Assembly: GCA_021545665.1 (NCBI GenBank)
Contig: JAJRTX010000139.1
Location: 1-42,325 of the forward strand
Length of the DNA stretch: 42,325 nt
Direction of reading: 5' to 3'
From: Zetaproteobacteria bacterium
GTDB lineage: Bacteria > Pseudomonadota > Zetaproteobacteria > Mariprofundales > Mariprofundaceae
In this document: positions 25,631-34,278 of the stretch, one piece after another
Layout of the letters: each line of letters opens with the position of its first letter
Position numbering within the stretch: position 1 is the first letter of the stretch
Notes under the pieces: model-generated
Databases searched by the model: none
Seen by the model: only the letters and a program-made list of their open reading frames with translations
Told to the model about the DNA's origin: nothing
Position numbers and translations under genes: made by a program

Positions 25631-28600
25631 TCACGATGGAGATAATGCTTCCGCAGGTTTTTCGGTTTCTTTTTCAGTGCCGAACCAGTTGTCGGGCAGG
25701 TTGAGCAGGCTTTCAATAAGGCCGGGAGAAGCAAGGCCGGCTTCTTCAGCCGTAACGGCTTCCACTTTAGCATCTTTGAAGGAACCATACATATGATATA
25801 CCTTACGCATAAAACTGTGCGATTTGCCACCAAGAATATCTCTGAGCAGAGGGACTTTGGCTAGCAGAGCATCAAGATTCTGTAATGGCTGGGCAATGAG
25901 ATAAAGGTCAACCGTGTCCTTGTTTATATTCATGTCGCCATGTCCAATCATATCGAAAGCTGTCGAGCGCATGGCGACATTACGGATATGAATATTCTGA
26001 TCCTGTATAATTGCTTCCATTTGCAGACGCTTAAACATGATGCCGGGGCCAGATAAGTCCTTACGCTTGCCGATGAGCAATTTAGGCAGGTCGGTCAGGC
26101 TTGTGGCTGCCAGAAAGGTGGTCAGAGTACCGCCTTCAAGGATGCGGCCTTCATCAACACGCAAACGTAAACGTCCGTCTAACCCTTGCCACCAGGGCTG
26201 CTCACGCAAAATGATTCCCTGACCGGAGAAGAATACATGTCCTTCACCTCCTTCAAAGCGCTGGGAAAGATTCCCCTGTTTCATTAAATAGCCATAGTCT
26301 CCTGCCAACTCGGCGAAACCGCGCCAGTGCATGCCACTATCTTTTTCTGGAGTCAGGGTGGCCGACATGGTCAATTGTTGTTTCTCAATATGGGCTGAGA
26401 AATGCTTCAAATCAACCTGGCCGTTACCCGGCAGAGAGAATCTGGCACTGACATTTTGCATATCCATTTGCATGGAGTGGATCAAGGTAGCTTCAAAGGT
26501 GCCAGTACTGCCTTTCATTGAATCCATGTGCATATGAATACCGGACATGCGGGCATCATCCCAGTCGAACCTGGCGATGCGTGCACGTAAAACCCAGGGC
26601 TTATTGATTAGTTGTGCAGGGTGATCGAGTGCTTTGGGGAGAGCGTTACGGTTCAGATATCTGGCCTGTGCATCAATCTCCCATGGGTTATTGCCGAACG
26701 GAACTACAATATCCAGCGAACCATCAAAAGCAGGTGTAAACAGGTTGTTCAGCTTTGCTGTGAGTTTATTGCGATTTATACTGGCACTGCCGTCCTTTAA
26801 TTGCAGGGCATTGCCTGTTGTTCTCAGTTTATTTAGACGAATGGTTGGGTTGAGCGTTTCAAGATCGAGTTCGCCAAGGTAACTGATAATAAAAGTATCA
26901 CCGATGGTTTTGCTTGATCCGAGTAAATGATCCCAGCTGGCAGCAGTCATATCTACATTCCCGGACCATTTACCATCATAATGAAGGCTCGTTAATATGG
27001 TTCCTTTTGCATTGGAGAGCGGTAATTGGTAGTTGGCTGCGAGTTTGGAAAAATCAGCCATGCCCTGACCATCAAGGCTGGATATCTGCCACTTTCCCTG
27101 TGCATCCGGAGCAGTACTCAATGACAGCTCACCCTGCATGCGTTCGCTGTGTATGTGCACGTTGCTTAATTCAATGCCAGAGGTCTGATTCCAGTGAACA
27201 GTGCCACGTGAGGCCTTCAGCGGAAAGCCGTTAATGGATAGTTCCCAGTCACCCTGGGGGTGCAGTACTACATCTGCTTCACGAGGGGTTTCTTCTCCAG
27301 GATCCCAGAGTAACTGAAAAGTGCCTTCAGATATTGAGTCGTTCCATTGCCAGTCAGTAATTTCGGTCGGTCCGAACCATTGCATCAGACTTGCCATATT
27401 AGCTTTGACATTGCCAGAGATGTGTAAATCAAGTGTTTCCCAGGGGATGTACAGATCACCGGTTGTTTGTCCCAGTTCACGTGGTAGTTCGGCATCCTGA
27501 ATGTGTGCGTTCAGACCATCCTGATCAATTTGGATATGAGCCTTTGTATGAAGCAGAAAGTCATCACTGGTGCCAAGTGCAATGTCGGCATCCTGAATCT
27601 CCACATTCACATGATATAGCATTTCGCGCCATGCCTGTGATTCCGGCAATGATCGCCATGGTTCTGGCCAGGAAAATGACAGCTCTGCGCTAGCCTGACT
27701 GGCAGTGCCTGCATGCATGAGTGTTAGCCAGTGACGCCAATCCTTATCCTCATTCAGTCGGTATAGCCATGACCATACCACTGGCATAGCCAAATGGTCG
27801 GATTGAGCCTGCAACTGAAGTTGCCCGTCATGCCAGTTTCCTTTGGCAGAAATTTTACTTTCAGCCAGAGACCAGTTGAAATTTTTGATGTTAACGATTT
27901 CAGGTCTGAAAAAATTATCCTTTGCAGTTGTGATCAGCAGTTCACCATCAAGATGATTCAGGCTAAACGCCTGTGCTCCACCAGGCATTAGTGTGATAAT
28001 ATTTTCTGAACTAATGGTTGTCTTTAGCTGCCATTGTTGCAGAGCAATGCGCTGTATTTCAATATCGACGGCAGGTTCGCCCTGAATATACTGAAGCAGT
28101 GGCTCGGGCAACCATTCAACATGACTGCAATGCAGCTTCATCTGCTTGAGTTGTCCATTTTGATCCAGTTGAGCAAATACCTGTAAGGTAGAAGAAGTGG
28201 CTTGCAAACTACGTGCGGAACCATCCATGTTGAGAAATATACCCGGCAGAATTCCCTGCCAGTCTTTGTAGTGCCAGTTGAGGTTGATATCTTCGAGAAT
28301 AAGCTGTTCTGCAGCCAGAGGAAGAGTTGATGAATTGGAAAAATCTATGGTCATGGAGCCGCCACTTAGACGAATCCGGTCAGGCGTTATGCTTCCTGAA
28401 AATAATGAATAAAGAGGCAGACGTACAGCAACGCGGCCATCTGCGTAGGCGAGTTTTTTGTCTTTACTGGTAAAATCCAGACGATCAGAGCGGAGCCACA
28501 GAAAGCCTGCCCATTGCCATGATAATTTACCCAGATTGACATTTTGCAGTTTCAGTTGTTGTTCAAGGTGTGCTGCAATTTGCGGGCGCAGGATGTCCAT

Positions 28601-28711
28601 GGATGGTAATTGCCAGTAAAACCATGTGCCAAGAGCAGTGATTCCCAGCAGTAGCAAAAGGAAGACGCGCCAGCATGAAGCCAGCGCCCGTTGGAAAAAA
28701 CTACCTGTCAC
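25631..28711 (-). CDS. YhdP/AsmA-like inner-membrane protein (DUF3971 type)
   Basis: This is a large AsmA-family protein of 1026 residues, anchored by one N-terminal helix (about 11-32) with the rest in the periplasm. The early segment (IAAHLEQQLKLQNVNLGKLSWQWAGFLWL) is the usual AsmA start. A long stretch of alternating beta strands fits the hydrophobic groove architecture. The C-terminal part (RIQDQ-like IIQDQNIHIRNVAMRSTAFDMIGHGDMNI, LDALLAKVPLLRDILGG) matches the AsmA_2/YhdP C-terminus. YhdP, TamB and YdbH carry phospholipids towards the outer membrane in E. coli. The gene follows mlaC by 19 bases, so retrograde (Mla) and presumed anterograde lipid transport are in one operon. It is shorter than E. 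coli YhdP. Confidence 0.85.
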   Translation of the reverse strand: MTGSFFQRALASCWRVFLLLLLGITALGTWFYWQLPSMDILRPQIAAHLEQQLKLQNVNLGKLSWQWAGFLWLRSDRLDFTSKDKKLAYADGRVAVRLPLYSLFSGSITPDRIRLSGGSMTIDFSNSSTLPLAAEQLILEDINLNWHYKDWQGILPGIFLNMDGSARSLQATSSTLQVFAQLDQNGQLKQMKLHCSHVEWLPEPLLQYIQGEPAVDIEIQRIALQQWQLKTTISSENIITLMPGGAQAFSLNHLDGELLITTAKDNFFRPEIVNIKNFNWSLAESKISAKGNWHDGQLQLQAQSDHLAMPVVWSWLYRLNEDKDWRHWLTLMHAGTASQASAELSFSWPEPWRSLPESQAWREMLYHVNVEIQDADIALGTSDDFLLHTKAHIQIDQDGLNAHIQDAELPRELGQTTGDLYIPWETLDLHISGNVKANMASLMQWFGPTEITDWQWNDSISEGTFQLLWDPGEETPREADVVLHPQGDWELSINGFPLKASRGTVHWNQTSGIELSNVHIHSERMQGELSLSTAPDAQGKWQISSLDGQGMADFSKLAANYQLPLSNAKGTILTSLHYDGKWSGNVDMTAASWDHLLGSSKTIGDTFIISYLGELDLETLNPTIRLNKLRTTGNALQLKDGSASINRNKLTAKLNNLFTPAFDGSLDIVVPFGNNPWEIDAQARYLNRNALPKALDHPAQLINKPWVLRARIARFDWDDARMSGIHMHMDSMKGSTGTFEATLIHSMQMDMQNVSARFSLPGNGQVDLKHFSAHIEKQQLTMSATLTPEKDSGMHWRGFAELAGDYGYLMKQGNLSQRFEGGEGHVFFSGQGIILREQPWWQGLDGRLRLRVDEGRILEGGTLTTFLAATSLTDLPKLLIGKRKDLSGPGIMFKRLQMEAIIQDQNIHIRNVAMRSTAFDMIGHGDMNINKDTVDLYLIAQPLQNLDALLAKVPLLRDILGGKSHSFMRKVYHMYGSFKDAKVEAVTAEEAGLASPGLIESLLNLPDNWFGTEKETEKPAEALSPS

Positions 28712-28730
28712 AGCTCTGCTTTTCTATTTT

Positions 28731-29342
28731 TTAGCTCGCGTCCCTGGCTTTAATTTTTGCAAGTTTATTTTCCAGTGCTTTCAGCAGCTCTTCGTAGCTG
28801 CCTTTTCGCATCATGGCTTTATATTCCTCATATTTTGTTTTCACCATGCTGGTTCCCTCAATCTTGATGTCATATACCTGCCAGCCTGTATCAGTCTGGT
28901 GCATACTGTAATCGACAGGCGTTTCACGGTTTCCATCTATCACTTTTGATTTAACACGTGCTTTCCCTCTTTTCAGTTCGGCATCAGCAAAGATCACTGT
29001 CTGGCCTTTATATTCGGCCAGCCGGTTACCATAGGAACGTTCAAGTGACTCGCGGTAAACGTCGGTAAAGTGATCTCTCTCTTTATCGCTTAGTTTCTTC
29101 CAGGGTTTACCCAGACTGCGTCTGGCCATATGTCGATAATCAAAGCGACCGTCTATCACCTGACGAATGGCCTCACGGTCCTTCTCAGTAAGTTTGCCCT
29201 TATCCTCGCGGGCATCCAAAGTGTTAATAATCTGATTGACTGTGTTTTCAATAACAGTTCTTGGACCTTCATCATTTGCCCATGCCGATATGGATATGAA
29301 CAGGGTGAACATGATGGCCAAGCTATGCTGGATCACTTTCAT
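28731..29342 (-). CDS. mlaC: Phospholipid-binding periplasmic protein MlaC
   Basis: MlaC shuttles phospholipids between the outer-membrane MlaA complex and the inner-membrane MlaFEDB transporter. The 203-residue precursor has a signal peptide (about 1-22, ending SAWA). The Tol_Tol_Ttg2 domain shows VIDGRFDYRHMARRSLGKPWKKLS, RESLERSYGNRLAEYKGQTV, and DTGWQVYDIKIEGTSMVKTKYEEY. The order mlaF-mlaE-mlaD-mlaC is the normal one. No mlaA or mlaB is adjacent; a 69-base gap separates it from mlaD. Confidence 0.93.
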   Translation of the reverse strand: MKVIQHSLAIMFTLFISISAWANDEGPRTVIENTVNQIINTLDAREDKGKLTEKDREAIRQVIDGRFDYRHMARRSLGKPWKKLSDKERDHFTDVYRESLERSYGNRLAEYKGQTVIFADAELKRGKARVKSKVIDGNRETPVDYSMHQTDTGWQVYDIKIEGTSMVKTKYEEYKAMMRKGSYEELLKALENKLAKIKARDAS

Positions 29343-29411
29343 TGCATTTACTCCTTGGTTGCGATAGCTGTTAATCTAATAAAGCTAGTAGTCTATTGTG
29401 AGGTGGAAAGA

Positions 29412-29861
29412 TTACTCCTTGCCGCTAAATATATACTTGCTGATCAGGTCTTCGATATTAATAGCTGATTCGGTTTCTTCTACTTCATTGCCGGGCTTCA
29501 GAAAGGTTTCTTCCATGCCCTGGGTAATTCTTATGTAACGATCTCCGATAATTCCTTTGGTGCGAATTGAGGCAAACGCATCCTCTGTAATCAGTATGCC
29601 ATCATTGATGCGCAGCACCATCGTAGCATGATCATTATCCTGTAAATGTACTGAATCCACACGACCGATAGTAACTCCTGCCATCATAATATCTCCACCT
29701 TTGCGAATCCCGCCGGCATCGTCAAAGTTAGCTGTCAGCGTGTACCCCGATTGCCCCAGGCCACCGACCTGTCCGACAATGATTGCCAGCCAGCCTATGG
29801 CGAACAGGCCGATAAAAACAAATACACCTACTGCCATCTCCGCACGTCTATATACTTGCAT
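29412..29861 (-). CDS. mlaD: MCE-domain protein MlaD
   Basis: MlaD is the hexameric periplasmic MCE ring of the Mla transporter, anchored by one N-terminal helix (AVGVFVFIGLFAIGWLAIIVG, about 9-29). The 149-residue protein has the MCE core YTLTANFDDAGGIRKGGDIMMAGVTIGRVDSVHL, then AFASIRTKGIIGDRYIRITQG, and a short C-terminal tail. It follows mlaE by 12 bases. Confidence 0.95.
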   Translation of the reverse strand: MQVYRRAEMAVGVFVFIGLFAIGWLAIIVGQVGGLGQSGYTLTANFDDAGGIRKGGDIMMAGVTIGRVDSVHLQDNDHATMVLRINDGILITEDAFASIRTKGIIGDRYIRITQGMEETFLKPGNEVEETESAINIEDLISKYIFSGKE

Positions 29862-29873
29862 ATCTTTTACTCC

Positions 29874-30677
29874 TCATAGGAAAAACGAAGTTAAAATGTA
29901 GTCAATGATCAGTACACAGACTGAAGCAATTACGACAGCCTGGGTTGTTGCCCTGGCTACACCTTCTGTAGTGGGTTCGGACCGGTAACCCATATAGGTG
30001 CAGATAATGCCGATTAAAAAGCCGAAAACGACTGCTTTTACCCAGCCGCCATTGAGGTCAATCATCTCGATTTTAGAGATTAGTTCGGCCATGTAGGCTC
30101 CGGGATTCACACCCAGCAATTCCACGCCAACGATATATCCGGATCCAATACCGACCACATCAAATAATGATACCAGCAGTGGTACAGCAAGCGTTGTGGC
30201 AATAATGCGTGGCAAGATAACCCGTTGCATCGGATTTATAGCCATCATCTCCAACGCATCCAGTTGCTCGGTAACACGCATAATACCAATTTCAGCAGTA
30301 ATACTGGAGCCTGCCCGTCCGATTACCATAAAGGCTCCAAGAACCGGGCCTAATTCACGTATAATAGACATGCCAACACCTGCACCCAGCAGAGACTCAG
30401 AACCGAATTTTGCCAGTGTGTAATAACCTTGCAGAGCCAGAACCATGCCGGTGAAAGCGCCTGTTATTATAATAATAGCCAGAGAGCCCACGCCCAGGGC
30501 ATGCATTTGCAGAATATAATGTTTACCTTGCCATGGCTTGGCAAATATCAGGCCTAGTGCTTGCAGTCCAAGTCGGGTTGCATCACCCATTTGTTCCAGT
30601 CCGCATAATGCGCGTCGTCCGAGGCGGCCAAAAAATACGGTGAGTGTGGATTGCTCTTTGGCAAAAATATCACTCAT
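29874..30677 (-). CDS. mlaE: ABC transporter permease MlaE
   Basis: MlaE is the inner-membrane permease of the phospholipid ABC transporter. The 267-residue protein has the five-helix pattern and family signatures GAFTGMVLALQGYYTLAKFG, RELGPVLGAFMVIGRAGSSI, TAEIGIMRVTEQLDALEMMAINP and ICTYMGYRSEPTTEGVARATTQAVV. Its start codon lies inside the 3' end of mlaF (8-base overlap), showing translational coupling. Confidence 0.95.
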   Translation of the reverse strand: MSDIFAKEQSTLTVFFGRLGRRALCGLEQMGDATRLGLQALGLIFAKPWQGKHYILQMHALGVGSLAIIIITGAFTGMVLALQGYYTLAKFGSESLLGAGVGMSIIRELGPVLGAFMVIGRAGSSITAEIGIMRVTEQLDALEMMAINPMQRVILPRIIATTLAVPLLVSLFDVVGIGSGYIVGVELLGVNPGAYMAELISKIEMIDLNGGWVKAVVFGFLIGIICTYMGYRSEPTTEGVARATTQAVVIASVCVLIIDYILTSFFL

Positions 30678-31485
30678 GTGTATCCAGTCTGACGGTTCCT
30701 GGTTTATGGGTTATATCCTCGATATAGGATGTGGTACTGCGGGAGAACGGAATGGGGCCGTCAGGGCGGCCTTCAAGAAACTGCTGTACACGTTCATCGT
30801 CGCTGTTTCGTATTTCTTCCGGAGAACCTTTGGCGATGATACTGCCTTGCCAAAGTAAAATAACATGATCGGCAATTCTGAGCCCGGCTGCTACATCATG
30901 CGTTACAACAACAGAAGTCATTCGGTTCATTTTTGAGGTGTCCTGAATAAGTGTGCTGATCACGCCTGATGAAATCGGATCCAACCCTGATGTTGGTTCA
31001 TCAAAAAAAACAATTCGGGGATCCATGGCCATGGCTCGTGCAAAGGCGACGCGTTTGGCCATGCCCCCTGATAGCTCTGAAGGCATAAGATGTTCAAAAC
31101 CACGCAAACCTACCTGCTCCAGTTTCATAGAGACCATGGTGCGGATTACATCTTCATCGAGATCAGTATGTTCGTGCAGTGGGAATGCAACATTATTATA
31201 TACATTCAGTGAATTAAGCAGAGCGGAATATTGAAATAGCATACCGATGCGTTCACGTAGTTCATACAGACGTTTGACTGAAATGCTGGACAGGTTCTCA
31301 TCACCATACCAGACACGACCTTCAGTCGGTTTTTCCAGACCAGCCAGAAGCCGTAGTAAAGTGGTTTTACCTGAACCGGAACCACCCATAATAACAGTGA
31401 TGGCTTCAGCTTGAATGTGGATGTCTGTTGATGATATAGCTTCCATATCACCATAGTGTTTACTAAGTTTCTCTCCGCGAATCAT
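30670..31485 (-). CDS. mlaF: ABC transporter ATPase MlaF
   Basis: MlaF is the cytoplasmic ATPase of the Mla phospholipid transporter. The 271-residue protein has Walker A GGSGSGKTTLLRLLAG, the Q-loop region GMLFQYSALLNSLNVYNNV, the signature LSGGMAKRVAFARAMAMDP, Walker B RIVFFDEPTSGLDP and the H-loop VVTHDV. It is the first gene of the minus-strand mlaFEDC-yhdP operon, with its promoter in the 300-base region shared with ilvE. Confidence 0.96.
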   Translation of the reverse strand: MIRGEKLSKHYGDMEAISSTDIHIQAEAITVIMGGSGSGKTTLLRLLAGLEKPTEGRVWYGDENLSSISVKRLYELRERIGMLFQYSALLNSLNVYNNVAFPLHEHTDLDEDVIRTMVSMKLEQVGLRGFEHLMPSELSGGMAKRVAFARAMAMDPRIVFFDEPTSGLDPISSGVISTLIQDTSKMNRMTSVVVTHDVAAGLRIADHVILLWQGSIIAKGSPEEIRNSDDERVQQFLEGRPDGPIPFSRSTTSYIEDITHKPGTVRLDTHE

Positions 31486-31788
31486 GGCGGAAGATTAGCA
31501 CGGCAGAAAAGCTTTGCACGTGCGCAGCAACACAAGTTTTCTCCGATCAGCCTGATCGGGGGTTCAATCATTCTCATTTACATGATTAAACAAAGCGTTT
31601 CTTCTTTATACCCGACCAAATCCGAGTTAAACATAACAGCGACATCAAGCCTTTGGAATTGTTAAGTACGTGCAAGGATGGCGCAGCCTGTGGCAGCACG
31701 CTACATTTACGCAACTTTTTTATGATAAATCGTATAAAGCTTGTGAATGGGTTTGTTATGACAGTATTTTTTATGTTGGAGATGGATG
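31486..31788. promoter_or_regulatory. Divergent intergenic region between mlaF and ilvE
   Basis: This stretch of about 300 bases carries the promoters for mlaF (minus) and ilvE (plus). No reading frame in it resembles a protein. A short palindrome GATCAGCCTGATC (about 31546-31558) lies 60 bases upstream of mlaF and may be an operator. GGAG at 31778-31781 serves ilvE. Confidence 0.4.
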
Positions 31789-32709
31789 ATGAATTTTGCA
31801 GATCGTGATGGATTAATTTGGTTTGACGGTCAGATGGTAGACTGGCGTGATGCAAAAGTGCATGTGCTGACACACACCTTGCACTATGGCATGGGTGTGT
31901 TTGAAGGCGTACGCGCTTATCATGCTGAGAATGGTACGGCAATCTTCCGTCTGCAGGCGCATACCGACCGTTTGTTCCGTTCTTCGAAAATCATGAACAT
32001 GAGTATGCCGTTTTCCAAAGACGAATTGAATGCTGCCCAGATCGCAGCAGTGAAAGAGAACAATCTGGATTCGGCCTATCTGCGCCCGATGGTGTTTTAC
32101 GGTTCCGAAGGCATGGGTCTGCGTGCTGATAATCTGAAAACGCATGTGATAATTGCTGCCTGGGAATGGGGAGCATACCTGGGGCAGGAGGCGCTGGAGC
32201 AGGGGATCCGTATCCGGACATCTTCCTTTACCCGTCATCATGTCAATGTTTCTATGTGCAAGGCCAAGGCCAATGGTAATTATATTAATTCCATGCTGGC
32301 TTTATCTGATGCCCTGCGCGACGGCTATGATGAAGCGCTGCTTTTGGATGTGGATGGTTTCGTCGCCGAAGGCAGCGGTGAAAATTTCTTCATGGTTTAT
32401 GATGGTGTGATCTTTACGCCGGAGCTGACCAGTGCACTGGACGGCATTACCCGTGCTACGGTAATTAAACTGGCCAGAGAAGAGGGTTATGAGGTGCGTG
32501 AGAAACGGATCACCCGCGATGAAGTCTATGTTGCCGATGAAGCCTTCTTCACCGGCACAGCTGCCGAGGTAACTCCAATCCGCGAACTGGATGGCCGCAC
32601 CATCGGTTGCGGATCACGGGGGCCTGTCACCGAAAAACTACAGAAAAAATATTTTGATGTAGTGCATGGCAGAAGTCCTGCCCACGATGATTGGCTTGCA
32701 TACGTTTGA
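31789..32709 (+). CDS. ilvE: Branched-chain amino acid aminotransferase
   Basis: This fold-type IV PLP aminotransferase interconverts Leu, Ile and Val with their 2-oxo acids. The protein has the LTHTLHYGMGVFEGVRAY N-terminal signature, the PLP lysine Lys160 in KAKANGNYINSML, EGSGENFFMVYDG and the GTAAEVTPI segment. Two ATG codons are adjacent (31786 and 31789). The second has the better spacing to GGAG at 31778-31781 and gives 306 residues with the lysine at the same number as in E. coli IlvE. It is monocistronic, ending in a strong terminator. Confidence 0.95.
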   Translation: MNFADRDGLIWFDGQMVDWRDAKVHVLTHTLHYGMGVFEGVRAYHAENGTAIFRLQAHTDRLFRSSKIMNMSMPFSKDELNAAQIAAVKENNLDSAYLRPMVFYGSEGMGLRADNLKTHVIIAAWEWGAYLGQEALEQGIRIRTSSFTRHHVNVSMCKAKANGNYINSMLALSDALRDGYDEALLLDVDGFVAEGSGENFFMVYDGVIFTPELTSALDGITRATVIKLAREEGYEVREKRITRDEVYVADEAFFTGTAAEVTPIRELDGRTIGCGSRGPVTEKLQKKYFDVVHGRSPAHDDWLAYV

Positions 32710-32725
32710 TTCTCAATCCATTCAC

Positions 32726-32758
32726 AAAAAAAGCCCGCAGGAAGCTGCGGGCTTTTTT
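32726..32758 (+). terminator. Bidirectional-type intrinsic terminator after ilvE
   Basis: AAGCCCGCAG pairs perfectly with CTGCGGGCTT around a GAAG loop. A run of A residues precedes it and T residues follow, 17 bases after the ilvE stop codon. Confidence 0.95.
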
Positions 32759-32805
32759 GTTTGCTCCAGCAATCAGGAAATCAGCTGAGTCGATTGACTC
32801 ACTTT

Positions 32806-32960
32806 GGCCTATGTTGTTGAAAAACTATTTATCCAGCCTCTGTCAAAAAAGGCGACCTCACCAAATCCTCTACAATCGATTTTTTTATCATAGGGCAAGG
32901 ATAAAAGGCCCCATAAAACAGAATGATTTCCATCCTTGGCAGAGTTTTTCAACAGCATAG
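32806..32960. mobile_element. MITE-like element with IS1182-type terminal inverted repeats
   Basis: The ends CTATGTTGTTGAAAAACT (32809-32826) and GAGTTTTTCAACAGCATAG (32942-32960) are inverted repeats that differ at one internal position. About 115 bases without coding capacity lie between them. The same end sequence closes the transposase relic at 34197-34218, so the element was probably mobilised by that family. The internal sequence has no recognised gene. Confidence 0.65.
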
Positions 32961-33176
32961 TCCAGCTCCGGACATACACAACTTCACTCGCTCTTAATGT
33001 GGTCAACCTATATTTCTTATCTATAAGGCAAGGTTTGTAGTGTGGTATGATTAAAAAACGGAGTTGCTTACCTGCTTCTTTAAGCTTTTGGAGTCCGTCC
33101 GTCCTAACTTCATAAGATGTTGCTGATAAGTACCAAGCTGAGATCAAAACCTCTATTCAGAATACCAGGAGTTAAT

Positions 33177-33848
33177 TTGAAAGAACACTTTATAGTGTGG
33201 CTGACCCCACGCTTTATCAAAGCAATTATCGCCTTTCTGTCGAATACGATTCGGTGGGAATATGTTGACTGGCGTTACAGTTCGACGGTCCCTGAACGCC
33301 ATATTTTCGCCTTCTGGCATTCACGTATTCTGATGATGGGTGTCGGACTAAAAGGCTGTCATGGCTATACGCTGATCTCCGAACACCGTGATGGCAGTTT
33401 TATTGCTGATACGCTGCATCTACAAGGATTTAGAACGGTTCGTGGTTCATCCAGTCGTAGTGGGGCCAGAGTGTTGCTGCAGATGATACGTTTGGCCAAG
33501 AAGGAGAATTGCGATTTCGGCATCACACCGGACGGGCCTAGAGGACCGCGAGAAAAAGTTCAGATGGGTACCGTCCAGCTAGCAAAGAAAACGGGACTTC
33601 CGGTCCGCCCGGTAATGTGGGCGACAAAACGGCAATGGAGCATTACTTCATCGTGGGATCACTTCCGTATTCCAAAACCATTTACCCGTGGCGTGTTTGT
33701 CTACGGTGAACCTGTGTTCGTTGCCCCTGATGCCAATAACGATGAAGCTCTGGTACGAATTCAGCACATGATGGATATCACGCAGGCAGCAGCGGATGGC
33801 TATTTCAAGGAGCTGGATTTAACTAAAAAGGCCAGCCTGATTGGGTAG
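33177..33848 (+). CDS. DUF374 lysophospholipid acyltransferase-like protein
   Basis: This predicted membrane-associated acyltransferase of the DUF374 group is related to LpxL-type and PlsC-type enzymes. Visible motifs are HIFAFWHSRILMMG with the candidate catalytic histidine, LISEHRDGSFIADTLHLQGFRTVRGSSSR, and CDFGITPDGPRGPREKVQMG. The TTG at 33177 with AGGAG five bases upstream (33167-33171) is preferred and gives 223 residues. An ATG at 33117 is in frame but has no ribosome site. The gene lies between two inverted-repeat ends of a transposable element, so it may be a passenger. The acyl acceptor is unknown, with lipid A or lysophospholipid possible. Confidence 0.85.
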   Translation: MKEHFIVWLTPRFIKAIIAFLSNTIRWEYVDWRYSSTVPERHIFAFWHSRILMMGVGLKGCHGYTLISEHRDGSFIADTLHLQGFRTVRGSSSRSGARVLLQMIRLAKKENCDFGITPDGPRGPREKVQMGTVQLAKKTGLPVRPVMWATKRQWSITSSWDHFRIPKPFTRGVFVYGEPVFVAPDANNDEALVRIQHMMDITQAAADGYFKELDLTKKASLIG

Positions 33849-33869
33849 TAGCCCAAACATCTCCCAGAA

Positions 33870-34088
33870 AGTACGTTTACTCACCATAAACAATCTCGCA
33901 AGGATCGGAAGAAGGTGGAGATGCTGTTCGCCCACCTCAAACGTATTCTAAAACTGGATCACTTGCGACTGCGAGGCTTGAGCGGTGCGCAGGATGAGTT
34001 CCTGCTGGCTGCTACTGCCCAAAACCTACGAAGAATGGCTCAATGGTGTACGCCGACACCAACGAAAAGAGTTATAGAACATGCATAA
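33870..34088 (+). pseudogene. 3' end of an IS1182-like transposase
   Basis: The frame from about 33870 to the stop at 34086-34088 encodes the terminal part of a DDE transposase. It contains SRKDRKKVEMLFAHLKRILK, LDHLRLRGLSGAQDEFLLAATAQNLRRMAQW and a short tail. This matches the conserved C-terminus of IS1182-type transposases from memory. Everything N-terminal is missing, replaced by the acyltransferase gene region. It is followed by a hairpin and an inverted-repeat end, so it is the right-hand end of an old element. Confidence 0.85.
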
Positions 34089-34109
34089 AGGCGAATAAAA
34101 CAAAACCGC

Positions 34110-34218
34110 CTACTGAATGAATCCAAAAAAAGGCGGTTGGATAGAGTGAAACTCTCAAACTCAGGATTGGTTAGGAATCAGCCCCAAGACAGAACCGAGT
34201 TTTTCAACAGAATAGGCC
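34110..34218. mobile_element. Right end of the IS1182-like relic with terminal inverted repeat
   Basis: After the transposase stop come the pairing arms AACCGCCT and AGGCGGTT (about 34107-34140). The terminal repeat GAGTTTTTCAACAGAATAGG follows (34197-34216, continuing CC). Its reverse complement matches the repeat that starts at 32806 in 19 of 22 positions. Confidence 0.65.
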
Positions 34219-34278
34219 GAGAATAGCCGTTCGCCAATGTCCGGTTGCGGTTTAGGTTGCTGTAAAATGTGGCGGGTA

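Noticed and set aside
32806..34218. An active composite transposon
   Set aside because: The transposase lacks everything but its C-terminal part, and no target duplication was recognised.
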